NCBI GenBank assembly: GCA_964392085.1
Contig: CAYMOV010000007.1
Location: 1-63,926 of the forward strand
DNA length: 63,926 nucleotides
DNA from: CAYMOV01 sp964392085
GTDB taxonomy: Bacteria; Oederibacteriota; Muellerivitia; Muellerivitales; Muellerivitaceae
Direction of reading: 5' to 3'
Positions 9,022 through 16,555 of the stretch are shown piece by piece (position 1 is the stretch's first letter; every line of letters starts with the position of its first letter). The position numbers and the translations under genes were made by a program. The notes under the pieces were generated by a model. It had not been told where the DNA came from. It searched no databases and saw only the letters and a list, made by a program, of their open reading frames with translations.

Positions 9022-9999
9022 TCAGACCGAAAGGCTGTCGAAAACCTTGGTCAGGTCCGTGGTCGGCAGGTGCGTGGCGTCCTCGTACTGGATTTTGGCG
9101 GCCGCGGTCTTGGCCAGCACCGGAACCTGGGCCTGGAGCCGTTCCGAAAAGGTCGGCAGCTTGATCTGGTAGAACAGCCCCACGGGAATCCGAGCCCCGG
9201 AGGAGTAAGCGACCTCATAGGCCTTGTTGCGCTTCTGGGCCACTTCCTCCGCGTTGGTCGGGTCCTTCACCACGCCGTCGTAGCCCAGTTCCTCGAGCTT
9301 GGCGATGCGCGGCATGGTCTCCCCGCCTTCCTTCACCTTCGCGTTGAACCACTCGGCGGTGTGGAGGTCGTTGTAGGTCGGGCAAGGCTGGAAGATGTCC
9401 AACAGCGCCATCCCCTGGTGCTGGATGGCCTGCTTGATCATCTCCTTCATGTGCTTGCCGTCGAAGGCGTAGGACCGCCCGATCCAGGTGTAGCCCGAGG
9501 CCAGGGCCAGGGCGATCGGCTGGATGGCGTCGTTCAGGTTGGGCGAGGGCAATGACTTGGTCTGTTGTCCACGGCTCAGGGTGGGGGCCGCCTGTCCCTT
9601 GGTGAGGCCGTACACCTCGTTGGTCAGGACAATGTAGGTCATGTTTACGTTGCGGCGTCCCGCGTGCACGAAATGGCCCGCGCCGATGCCGTATCCGTCC
9701 CCATCCCCGCCGATGGCGACGACTTCGAGGTCCGGGTTGGCCAGCTTGGCGCCCGTGGCGTAGGACAGGACCCGGCCGTGCAGGGTGTGGACACCGTGGC
9801 AACCCATGAAGTTGAAGACTTTGCCCGAGCAGCCGATGCCGCCGAACACCATGGTCTCCCATGGCGGGAGCTGGAGTTCCGCCAGGGCCTGTTGGAGGGC
9901 CTGGAGGGCGCCGAAGTCCCCGCAGCCGGGGCACCAATCGATGTGCAGTTCGTTCTTGAACTGGGCCGCCGTGACCGGGGTTTGGAGTTTAGAGACCAT
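9022..9999 (-). CDS. korB: 2-oxoacid:ferredoxin oxidoreductase, beta subunit
   Basis: 325 residues, ATG at 9999, overlapping the end of the alpha gene by 11 bases. It binds thiamine diphosphate and contributes to the [4Fe-4S] cluster. WCPGCGDFGAL supplies C23 and C26, GGDGDGYGIG (97-106) is the thiamine diphosphate/Mg site, and NEVYGLTKGQ follows at about 127. The enzyme decarboxylates a 2-oxoacid (2-oxoglutarate, pyruvate or related) with coenzyme A and reduces ferredoxin, or runs in reverse to fix CO2. Length matches the usual 280-340 residues of stand-alone beta subunits. Substrate preference cannot be settled from sequence alone. Second gene of a two-gene operon with a strong terminator downstream. 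Confidence 0.93.
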   Translation of the reverse strand: MVSKLQTPVTAAQFKNELHIDWCPGCGDFGALQALQQALAELQLPPWETMVFGGIGCSGKVFNFMGCHGVHTLHGRVLSYATGAKLANPDLEVVAIGGDGDGYGIGAGHFVHAGRRNVNMTYIVLTNEVYGLTKGQAAPTLSRGQQTKSLPSPNLNDAIQPIALALASGYTWIGRSYAFDGKHMKEMIKQAIQHQGMALLDIFQPCPTYNDLHTAEWFNAKVKEGGETMPRIAKLEELGYDGVVKDPTNAEEVAQKRNKAYEVAYSSGARIPVGLFYQIKLPTFSERLQAQVPVLAKTAAAKIQYEDATHLPTTDLTKVFDSLSV

Positions 10000-11860
10000 A
10001 GGACAACACCACCCTTTCGACCTGCTGGTTGCCCGCCGGGAACGACGGTTCGGGCTTGATTTGGCCCTTCGCGATCTTCTCCACCGAATCCGCCACCTCG
10101 TTGAGCGACATGGGGCGTCCGGTGTATTTCACCACTTGGGACGGGACGTTGATGCCCGTGTGCATCTGGACCAGCTGGGAGATCACACCGGAGTAGGTGC
10201 TCTCGATCCCGATGAGCTTCTTGGCCTTCTTCAGGTACGGCAGGATCCCGGCTGCCGGGAAGGGGCAGAGGATCCGGATGTGGATGAAATTGACCTTGAT
10301 CCCCCGCTTCTTGAGGACCGGCATGGCGTCTAGGAGGATGCCCAGGGTGGATCCCCAGCAGATGATCGTCACGTCGGCGTCCGGCTCCCCGTGGAAGCTG
10401 AATTGGTTCTCCTGCGGGATCTGCTCCAGCATCAGGCGGTACTTGTTCATCCGCTTCTCGTGCATCTTCATGCGCGTCTCAGGAAGTTCGGTGATGTGAC
10501 CATAGTCGTCGTGCTCGTCGCCGGTCATCCAATAGGGGCTTCCCTCCTGGCCCGGGAAGGCCCGGGGCGAGGTTCCCTGCTTGTCGGGACGGAAACGGGG
10601 AAATCCGCGGTTCTCGGAGACCGCGTTTTTCAGTTCCTCGTCGGTGGCCAAGCGGCCCCGGTCGATCACCAGGCCCGTCTCGCGCAGGGCGGTGAGGGTC
10701 TGGGTGCTGTTGGCGAGGAACTTGTCGTTCAGCACCGTGACCGGGGTCTGGAACTTGTCGGCGTAGTTGAAGGACTCGAAGGCTGCGGCGAAATGGTCCG
10801 CGATCGAACCGGGGGCCATGACGATGCGGGGGTACTCGCCGTGCCCGCCGAAGATGGCGAACATCAGGTCGCCCTGCTCATGCCGCGTCGGAAGTCCCGT
10901 GGAGGGGCCTCCGCGCTGGTAGTTGAACACCACGACCGGCACCTCGTTCATGCCGGCCCAACCCAACCCCTCGGTCATCAGGCAATAGCCCGGGCCGGAG
11001 GTGGAGGTGGAGGAGCGCACCCCGGTGGTGGCCCCGCCCAGCGCCATGTTGATGGCCGCGATCTCGTCCTCGACCTGCACGACGGCGATGCCGAACTCCG
11101 GGTGGCTCTCGAGGAACGCGCTCTCGTCGGTGGCCGGCGAGATGGGGTAGTACGTGTGGAAGCGGCAGCCCGCCTTAAGCTTGCCCATGGCGGTGGCCTG
11201 GGCGCCGTTGATCAACAGGCGCGGCGGGGTGTTGGGCATGGGCTCCAGGTGGTAGGGGAACTGGTCGTGCAGTTCCTTCGGCAGGGCCGCCACGGCGTCG
11301 TAGGCCTTCTTGGCGCCGGCCACGTTCATGCCGATGAGCTTGGACTTCTTGCCCTGGTACATCTTCTCGAAGGTCTTCTCAAGCCACTTGATGTCCATGC
11401 GGAGCAGGGCGAAGGACGCCGCCACGGCGATCGTGTTCTTCATGATGGAGAGTTTCGCGTACTCGGCCCCGGTCTCCTCGGCCACGTGGCGGAGAACCAG
11501 GTTGAAGTCGATGGGCAGGGTGATGACCCCGCTCTTGAGGTTCAGGTCGTCGAGCTTGATCTTGGTCGGGTCATAGATGATGGCCCCGCCCTTCACCACC
11601 TCATGGGCGTGGAGCTTTGCGGTGGAATCCTCGAAGGTGGCCAGGATGTGCACCTCATCCACGTGGCTGTGGATGGGCTCGTTGGAGACCCGCACCTGGA
11701 AGTAGGAGTGCTTGCCCTTGATGTTGGAGTGGTATTCGCGCTTACCGAAGATCCACAAGCCGCTCGTGGCGCAGGCGTTGGCGAAAAGGGTCGCGGAGGA
11801 ATCGACCCCGGTGCCCTGGGGGCCCCCGATCATCCAAGAAACTTCGTTGACAACTTTCAT
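9989..11860 (-). CDS. korA: 2-oxoacid:ferredoxin oxidoreductase, fused gamma-alpha subunit
   Basis: 623 residues from ATG at 11860, with AGAAGGA seven bases upstream. The first 190 or so residues are the gamma-type domain, starting with GGPQGTGVDSS. The alpha (pyrimidine-binding) domain follows with YYPISP at 237-242, close to the YPITP motif described for 2-oxoacid oxidoreductases of this two-subunit type. A C-terminal domain contains the ICWGSTLG nucleotide-binding-like turn. It pairs with KorB encoded downstream; no separate ferredoxin-like delta subunit is present nearby. Expression is probably driven by the promoter at 11945-11973. Confidence 0.93.
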   Translation of the reverse strand: MKVVNEVSWMIGGPQGTGVDSSATLFANACATSGLWIFGKREYHSNIKGKHSYFQVRVSNEPIHSHVDEVHILATFEDSTAKLHAHEVVKGGAIIYDPTKIKLDDLNLKSGVITLPIDFNLVLRHVAEETGAEYAKLSIMKNTIAVAASFALLRMDIKWLEKTFEKMYQGKKSKLIGMNVAGAKKAYDAVAALPKELHDQFPYHLEPMPNTPPRLLINGAQATAMGKLKAGCRFHTYYPISPATDESAFLESHPEFGIAVVQVEDEIAAINMALGGATTGVRSSTSTSGPGYCLMTEGLGWAGMNEVPVVVFNYQRGGPSTGLPTRHEQGDLMFAIFGGHGEYPRIVMAPGSIADHFAAAFESFNYADKFQTPVTVLNDKFLANSTQTLTALRETGLVIDRGRLATDEELKNAVSENRGFPRFRPDKQGTSPRAFPGQEGSPYWMTGDEHDDYGHITELPETRMKMHEKRMNKYRLMLEQIPQENQFSFHGEPDADVTIICWGSTLGILLDAMPVLKKRGIKVNFIHIRILCPFPAAGILPYLKKAKKLIGIESTYSGVISQLVQMHTGINVPSQVVKYTGRPMSLNEVADSVEKIAKGQIKPEPSFPAGNQQVERVVLSYGL

Positions 11861-11944
11861 GTTTAAGTCCTTCTTATGATTTAGCGCAGTACCCACTCCG
11901 GGCAAAAAACCGCCTGCGGATTTTTCCCGAGGGAGGTCGCAATG

Positions 11945-11973
11945 ATTCTAAGGTTATTTGGCGAAAAAAACAA
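11945..11973 (-). promoter_or_regulatory. Probable promoter of korAB
   Basis: Minus-strand elements TTGTTT (11968-11973) and TAGAAT (11945-11950) are separated by exactly 17 bases. The predicted start near 11938 gives a leader of about 78 bases before korA. Confidence 0.6.
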
Positions 11974-12026
11974 TTTCAGGGGCAAGGGGCCTTCCAGGCG
12001 ACCGCGATTTGCCGCGCAGGGCCCTG

Positions 12027-12038
12027 TGACGCACGTCA
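12027..12038. promoter_or_regulatory. Palindrome TGACG-CA-CGTCA upstream of korAB
   Basis: A perfect 5-bp inverted repeat with a two-base centre lies about 55 bases upstream of the korAB -35 element and just past the end of the radical SAM gene. It could be a transcription-factor site, but a 12-base palindrome can also occur by chance. Confidence 0.25.
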
Positions 12039-12047
12039 TGGGTGTTG

Positions 12048-13523
12048 TCATCCCCGGGAAGCCGCCGCGGCCTGGTCCGGAAGCTGTTGGGTGGATGACT
12101 TGAGGATCCAGTTGCTGATGAAGTCCCAACCTTGGCGGCTGTTCATCCAAAAGTCCCTGAAACTCCTGATTTTACGGAGACGCTTCAGGATATAGGACGG
12201 GCGCAAGTAGAAGGCCCGGTAGGCCCTGGACCGGGCGGCCTGGAGCTGGTCCATGGTAAGGGTCGGAAGGGCCAAAATGGGCTGGTTGAGCTCGTACTTG
12301 GAGTAATCCCCGGTGGTGATCCAGCCTTCCTTCTTCCCCAGGGCCTCCAGCTCGGTTTTCGGGAAGGGGATGGCGCAGTAGAACTGGGCGTAATCGGGGT
12401 CCAGTTCCTTGACGTATTGGATCGTCCGCTCGATCGTCTCGGGGGTCTCACCCGGCAAGCCGAATATGATATGGGTCAAGACCTCGATGCCGGCTTCCTT
12501 GGTCTGGCGCACGGCCACCCGGGCCTGGTCGGCGTCGGCGCCCTTCTTCATGTTGATCAGGATCTCGTCCACGCCGGACTCCACCCCGTAGGACACCCCG
12601 ATGCAACCCGAGGACTTCATCTCTCGAAGGACCTCAGGGTCCACGTGGTCCACCCGGCTGTTGGCCATCCAGCGGATTTTCTTCTCCAGGCCCCGGCGCT
12701 TGATCTCGGCGCAGACGTCCATGACGAAGGGGCGGCTTTGGTTGAAGGTGTCGGACCACATGGTGAAGTTGCGGACCCGGTGCTTGACCAGGCACTCCTC
12801 CATCTCGTCCACCACGTTGGCCGCGCTCCGGAGCCGAAGCTTCTTGCCGTAGTACTGGAAAGCCGTGCAGTAGATGCAGTTGTGGGGACAGCCACGGCTC
12901 GTGATGATCAGGGTGTAGGGCTCATTGATCACCGGAAGGGTGTACTTGGCGTTCTGTAAAAGGTGTCGGGCCGCGAAGGGTAGGTCGTCGAGGTTCTCAT
13001 TGAAGGGCCGGTCGGGGTTATGGTGCGCTTCCCCGCCGAGCCCCTTGAAGCTGACGCCGAGCACCGTGGAAAGGTCACGTTTCTTCTCCACGGCGTCCAC
13101 CAAGTCCCGCGCGGTGAGTTCCGGCTCTCGCCGGATCACGGAGTCCAAAGCGCTGCCCTTTAAAACCTCATCGGGCAGGCTGGTGGCATGGTTGCCGATC
13201 ACCGTGAAGTGGGCCTTTGACGCTTCCCGGGCCATCGTGATGACCTGGAGGTCCGAGGCCGATGTGGCGGTGGACATGTTGAACAGGACAAAACCAGGCT
13301 GGTCCTCCGCCAGGACCTTCTTCATGCCGGCGATATCCACGTCCTCAGCGATGCAGTCCAGGATCCGCACCTGGTGGCCTTCGCTCTCGAGGGCACCCGC
13401 CACCATGGGCAGGGAGATGGGCACCATCACATATTGGAAGGAATTAAGCCTCTGCTCACAACGGCCTTCCCGGATGTATTTCATGCCGGTGAGGGTGGGG
13501 GGATTGATGACCAGGACCTTCAC
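12048..13523 (-). CDS. B12-binding-type radical SAM protein (BchE/HpnJ-like)
   Basis: 491 residues starting at GTG 13523, with CTGGAGG five bases upstream. Residues 1-150 look like a cobalamin-binding Rossmann domain (starts VLVINPPT). The radical SAM core follows with CPHNCIYC (C212, C216, C219), which holds the [4Fe-4S] cluster that cleaves S-adenosylmethionine. A C-terminal region of about 100 residues matches the usual tail of this group. Family members carry out cyclisations, methylations and other radical reactions in bacteriochlorophyll, hopanoid and natural-product pathways; the substrate here is unknown. The gap to korA is about 190 bases with its own promoter, so they are probably separate units. 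Confidence 0.85.
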   Translation of the reverse strand: MKVLVINPPTLTGMKYIREGRCEQRLNSFQYVMVPISLPMVAGALESEGHQVRILDCIAEDVDIAGMKKVLAEDQPGFVLFNMSTATSASDLQVITMAREASKAHFTVIGNHATSLPDEVLKGSALDSVIRREPELTARDLVDAVEKKRDLSTVLGVSFKGLGGEAHHNPDRPFNENLDDLPFAARHLLQNAKYTLPVINEPYTLIITSRGCPHNCIYCTAFQYYGKKLRLRSAANVVDEMEECLVKHRVRNFTMWSDTFNQSRPFVMDVCAEIKRRGLEKKIRWMANSRVDHVDPEVLREMKSSGCIGVSYGVESGVDEILINMKKGADADQARVAVRQTKEAGIEVLTHIIFGLPGETPETIERTIQYVKELDPDYAQFYCAIPFPKTELEALGKKEGWITTGDYSKYELNQPILALPTLTMDQLQAARSRAYRAFYLRPSYILKRLRKIRSFRDFWMNSRQGWDFISNWILKSSTQQLPDQAAAASRG

Positions 13524-13737
13524 GCGGGCCTCCAGGAGTATTTCAACCCTTGGATTATCCCGCCCTTAGACCTTTGAATTCAAGGCAATGCCCCACCTTT
13601 CGGAGGCCAGGCTTGGGCCCTGGAAGCGCTTTGGCGCGGCAATAGGCGACAGAAAGCCAAACATTTTGAACCACTAAGGTCACAAAGTTCACAAAGGGAA
13701 GGTCATCAAGGCGGTTTAAAGCCCAATAGTCTTCCGA

Positions 13738-13783
13738 GTGACCTTGGTGAACTCGTTTTCGATCTCAGACGAAGTCTGACGGG
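13738..13783. repeat. 46-bp direct repeat, copy A
   Basis: Begins GTGACCTTGGTGAACTCG and ends with the perfect hairpin TCAGAC-GAA-GTCTGA plus CGGG. It matches copy B at 43 of 46 positions; the mismatches sit just before the hairpin. Confidence 0.85.
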
Positions 13784-13845
13784 CAACAGTGAAATTTGTA
13801 TCTAGAGCCGTCTTGTCGTGCCGTTAAAACCAAAAGCTTTTCTTT

Positions 13846-13891
13846 GTGACCTTGGTGAACTCGTTTACGCCCTCAGACGAAGTCTGACGGG
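13846..13891. repeat. 46-bp direct repeat, copy B
   Basis: Second copy, 62 bases after the end of copy A and in the same orientation, with the same TCAGAC-GAA-GTCTGA hairpin. The bases flanking the two copies also share GTGGTGAAA/CAGTGAAA-like sequence. Confidence 0.85.
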
Positions 13892-13970
13892 TGGTGGTGA
13901 AAAAATGTTGCCTTTAGTGTTTTTTTGTTCGATCAAATTTAACGGTGTTCTTGGTGGTAAATGCCTTCGC

Positions 13971-14840
13971 TCATTCCTCCGGTCCTTTCCCGAGGTTCGA
14001 GAGGTCCACCCGGTAATCCATCCGGGCTTTGACGCCCGTCCCCCGGAAGGTGCCCCGGACGGCGTCCACTGAATCCGAGTCGGGCCCAGTCGCCACGGCC
14101 AAATGGCGGTCTCCCGTGACGAACCCGGTGGAGGGGTCGTACCCCCGCCATCCCGCGCCGGACAGGTACACCTCGACCCAAGCGTGCATCTCATGTCGGT
14201 CCGCCGCCTCGGGGTCGTAACGGTACCCGCTGACGAATCTCGCCGCCAACCCCCAGGCGCGGCAGACGTCGATAAACAACACCGCCAGGTCCCGGCAGGC
14301 GCCCTCGCCCTTTCGGAAGGTCTCCCCCGGGGACCAGGCGGCCCCCTCCAGGCGGATCACCGAGTTGAAATGTAGGCGCACCTGCTCCGTCCCGTGGGCC
14401 AGGGCCTGGAGCGTCAGGCCCCCCGCTTCCTCCAGGATCCGTTCAGCCCAATCGGTCACCCCCGGGTCTGGTCGGTCCCGATGGAGATACGGTCCAAGGG
14501 CCGACCGGTCGTCTTCCACACCGTAGGCGGCTGGAAGTTTGAGAAGTCCCGGGTCCGTGACCAAATAGTTGAAGGGATTCGTGGAGTCGGATCTCACGAC
14601 GGACCGGGCCAGGACACTAAGACCCTCGTGGTCGGCCCCCGTGAACCAGGCCAGGGCCTGGGCGTTGCCGAAGGGATCCCAGGATTCGGAGAAACCCGCC
14701 GGTTCGGGTTTGATCTTCCACTCGAAGGACTCAAGCTCCTGCCCCGGGCCGCATCGGGGCCGGAGGCGAAGCCTCAGCGGCTCCAAGGCGACGGGGCCGT
14801 CGTACCGGTACTGGAGGTGATGGCGGATCTCATAGCGCAT
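13971..14840 (-). CDS. Transglutaminase-like cysteine protein of the Anbu cluster
   Basis: 289 residues from ATG at 14840, five bases after the Anbu gene stop. The N-terminal domain (about 1-110, starting MRYEIRHHLQYRYDG) is the beta domain found in bacterial transglutaminase-like proteins. The catalytic core follows with C182 in GEGACRDLA, H219 in HEMHAWVEVY and D235 in GYDPSTG, giving a complete Cys-His-Asp triad. The family includes peptidases and amide-forming enzymes. Co-occurrence with alpha-E, ATP-grasp and Anbu genes is a known genomic association, so it probably acts on a peptide or peptide tag made by that system. Confidence 0.88.
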   Translation of the reverse strand: MRYEIRHHLQYRYDGPVALEPLRLRLRPRCGPGQELESFEWKIKPEPAGFSESWDPFGNAQALAWFTGADHEGLSVLARSVVRSDSTNPFNYLVTDPGLLKLPAAYGVEDDRSALGPYLHRDRPDPGVTDWAERILEEAGGLTLQALAHGTEQVRLHFNSVIRLEGAAWSPGETFRKGEGACRDLAVLFIDVCRAWGLAARFVSGYRYDPEAADRHEMHAWVEVYLSGAGWRGYDPSTGFVTGDRHLAVATGPDSDSVDAVRGTFRGTGVKARMDYRVDLSNLGKGPEE

Positions 14841-14845
14841 GGCCG

Positions 14846-15577
14846 TCAGGTCCTCTTGATCCGGTCCAGCGCCGCCTTGGCCCAATCCGCCGGGCAAAGT
14901 TCCACGGTCTCCCTCACGCGCTTGCGCCACCACTCCGACACCACCGCCAGGTCCTTCTCCTCGAAGCGCATCTCATGCATGCGGCCGGTGCCCTTTCGGT
15001 ACAGGACCACATCGATGGGGAAATCCACGTCGGTGGCGCTGGTGCGGGTGGCCTCGAAGGCCAGGTAGCCCACTTTCATGGCGATCTCCATGGACACCTC
15101 GTAATGGATGCCCCGGTCCAGGAGCGGCTTACCGTAGCTCGACTCGCCGATGGCGTAGTACGGCGTACCTTGGGTCACCTCGACCCAATTGCCCTCGGGA
15201 TAAATGAGGTACAGCTTGTGCTCCGGGTCCGCCGAAAGCTGGCCCCCAATCAGCGAGAAGAGGTTGAACTTGTAGCCGTTGCGCTCCAAGGCCTCGCGGT
15301 CCTCCCGGGCCACCCGCCGCAGCTGCTCCGCGAAACAGTTCACCGCCTTGTAGATCTTGTCGAACTTCCCCCCCGGGGCCTCAAGTTCCTCCTCGAAATA
15401 GGTGAGGGCTTTGTCCCGGGCGGACCGGAGGCCCGAGGTCATCAGGAAGAACGAATGGTCCCCCTGTTGGTGCACCGAGACCTTCTTGCCGGTGATCTGC
15501 TCGGTTCCGCTGGTGATGCGGGTGTCGGCCAGGGCCACCAAACCGTCCTCCACCATCATGGCGACGCAGAAAGTCAT
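14846..15577 (-). CDS. Anbu, proteasome-type (ancestral beta subunit) protease
   Basis: 243 residues starting ATG at 15577, overlapping the stop of the alpha-E gene (ATGA). It begins Met-Thr-Phe-Cys-Val; Thr2 would become the N-terminal nucleophile after Met removal, as in proteasome beta subunits and HslV. The ADTRITSGTEQI and FLMTSGLRSARDKA segments match the Ntn-hydrolase core. No propeptide is present, which is typical of Anbu. The particle is cytoplasmic and self-assembling; its substrates are not established. Gene order with ATP-grasp, alpha-E and transglutaminase genes is the classical Anbu neighbourhood. Confidence 0.9.
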   Translation of the reverse strand: MTFCVAMMVEDGLVALADTRITSGTEQITGKKVSVHQQGDHSFFLMTSGLRSARDKALTYFEEELEAPGGKFDKIYKAVNCFAEQLRRVAREDREALERNGYKFNLFSLIGGQLSADPEHKLYLIYPEGNWVEVTQGTPYYAIGESSYGKPLLDRGIHYEVSMEIAMKVGYLAFEATRTSATDVDFPIDVVLYRKGTGRMHEMRFEEKDLAVVSEWWRKRVRETVELCPADWAKAALDRIKRT

Positions 15578-16554
15578 TGGTCCGCTCCCGGGGCGGGGGC
15601 GCCGGCCGTCGGGATCCGGGCCAGGTACACCTCGAACAGGCTATCCCCCACCTTGTTGAGTTTCGCCTCGAAGGCGTCCAGGTACTCGTGCAGGCCCGAT
15701 TGGATGATCTCGCCCACCTGGGCGTAGTCCAACTCCGCGCGCAGGCGGCCCAATTGCTGTTCGGCCTGGTTGTTGTATCGGCCCGGCGGCGTGCCCGAGA
15801 GGGCCCGGAGCGATTCCTCGGACTTTACCAGGCAGTATCGAACGGACCGTGGGAACTCCAGGTCCAGCAAAAGGAACTCGGCCACCCGGGCCGGGAGGAT
15901 CTGGTGGTATTTGCGCCGGTACATCTCGCTGGCGCTGGCCGACTTGAGCAGGGCTGTCCAGAGGATGTTGTCGTAGGGTGTCCCGACGTCCTCGACCTTG
16001 GGCAAAAGCAGGAAGTACTTCACGTCCAGGATGCGGAGGGTCTTGTCCGCCCGCTCGAACATGCGGCCCAGGCGGATGAAGTTCCACCCCTCGCCGTGCG
16101 ACAGGGTGGCGTCGGTGACGCCCCCGAACAGGTGGCTGGCCATGCGGATCTGGCGGCAGAAGCCGTGCAGGGCGTCGGGGCCGGGTAGCCGATGCTCCAC
16201 TTCCCGTACCGCGAGGTAGGCTCCGTTCACCTGTTCCCACATCTCCGAGGACAGGGACTCCCGCATGGTGCGGGCGTTCTCCCGGGCGGAGGCCAGGCAT
16301 GAAAGGATGGAATTGGGGTTGAGGGGGTCGGCGATGAGGAACTGTAGGACATTCTCGCGGTCGTAGGCGCCGTAGCGGCCCTCAAAAGCCGCCGCGTCCC
16401 CCGTGGTGACCACGAGGGCGCGCCATTGGCCATCCGCCTCCCCCGGCAGGTCGAGCTGGAGGTTGTGGTGCACATCCAGGATTCGGGCCAGGTTCTCGGA
16501 CCGCTCGATATACCGGCTCATCCAGTACATGGAATCGGCGATGCGGCTGAGCAT
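15574..16554 (-). CDS. Alpha-E domain protein (DUF403)
   Basis: 326 residues, ATG at 16554, one base after the ATP-grasp stop. The N terminus MLSRIADSMYWMSRYIERSEN is the recognisable start of alpha-E proteins, an all-helical domain with conserved acidic and aromatic residues. It contains IRLGRMFERADKTLRILD and further helices to the C terminus. The biochemical role is unproven; comparative genomics ties it to circularly permuted ATP-grasp ligases and transglutaminases, probably in one peptide-modifying system. Overlaps on both sides suggest coupled translation. Confidence 0.9.
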   Translation of the reverse strand: MLSRIADSMYWMSRYIERSENLARILDVHHNLQLDLPGEADGQWRALVVTTGDAAAFEGRYGAYDRENVLQFLIADPLNPNSILSCLASARENARTMRESLSSEMWEQVNGAYLAVREVEHRLPGPDALHGFCRQIRMASHLFGGVTDATLSHGEGWNFIRLGRMFERADKTLRILDVKYFLLLPKVEDVGTPYDNILWTALLKSASASEMYRRKYHQILPARVAEFLLLDLEFPRSVRYCLVKSEESLRALSGTPPGRYNNQAEQQLGRLRAELDYAQVGEIIQSGLHEYLDAFEAKLNKVGDSLFEVYLARIPTAGAPAPGADQ

Positions 16555-16555
16555 C

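Larger units (their letters stand above)
13524..13970. other. Repeat-bearing intergenic region
   Basis: About 450 bases between the transglutaminase gene and the radical SAM gene. It contains an ACTAAGGTCACAAAG-type element near 13667-13696 and two 46-base near-identical direct copies at 13738-13783 and 13846-13891 whose first half is roughly the reverse complement of that element. No credible gene was found. Confidence 0.6.

Noticed and set aside
10391..11866. 491-residue plus-strand frame opposite korA
   Set aside because: Antisense shadow with Gly/His/Val/Leu bias; korA itself carries all expected motifs.
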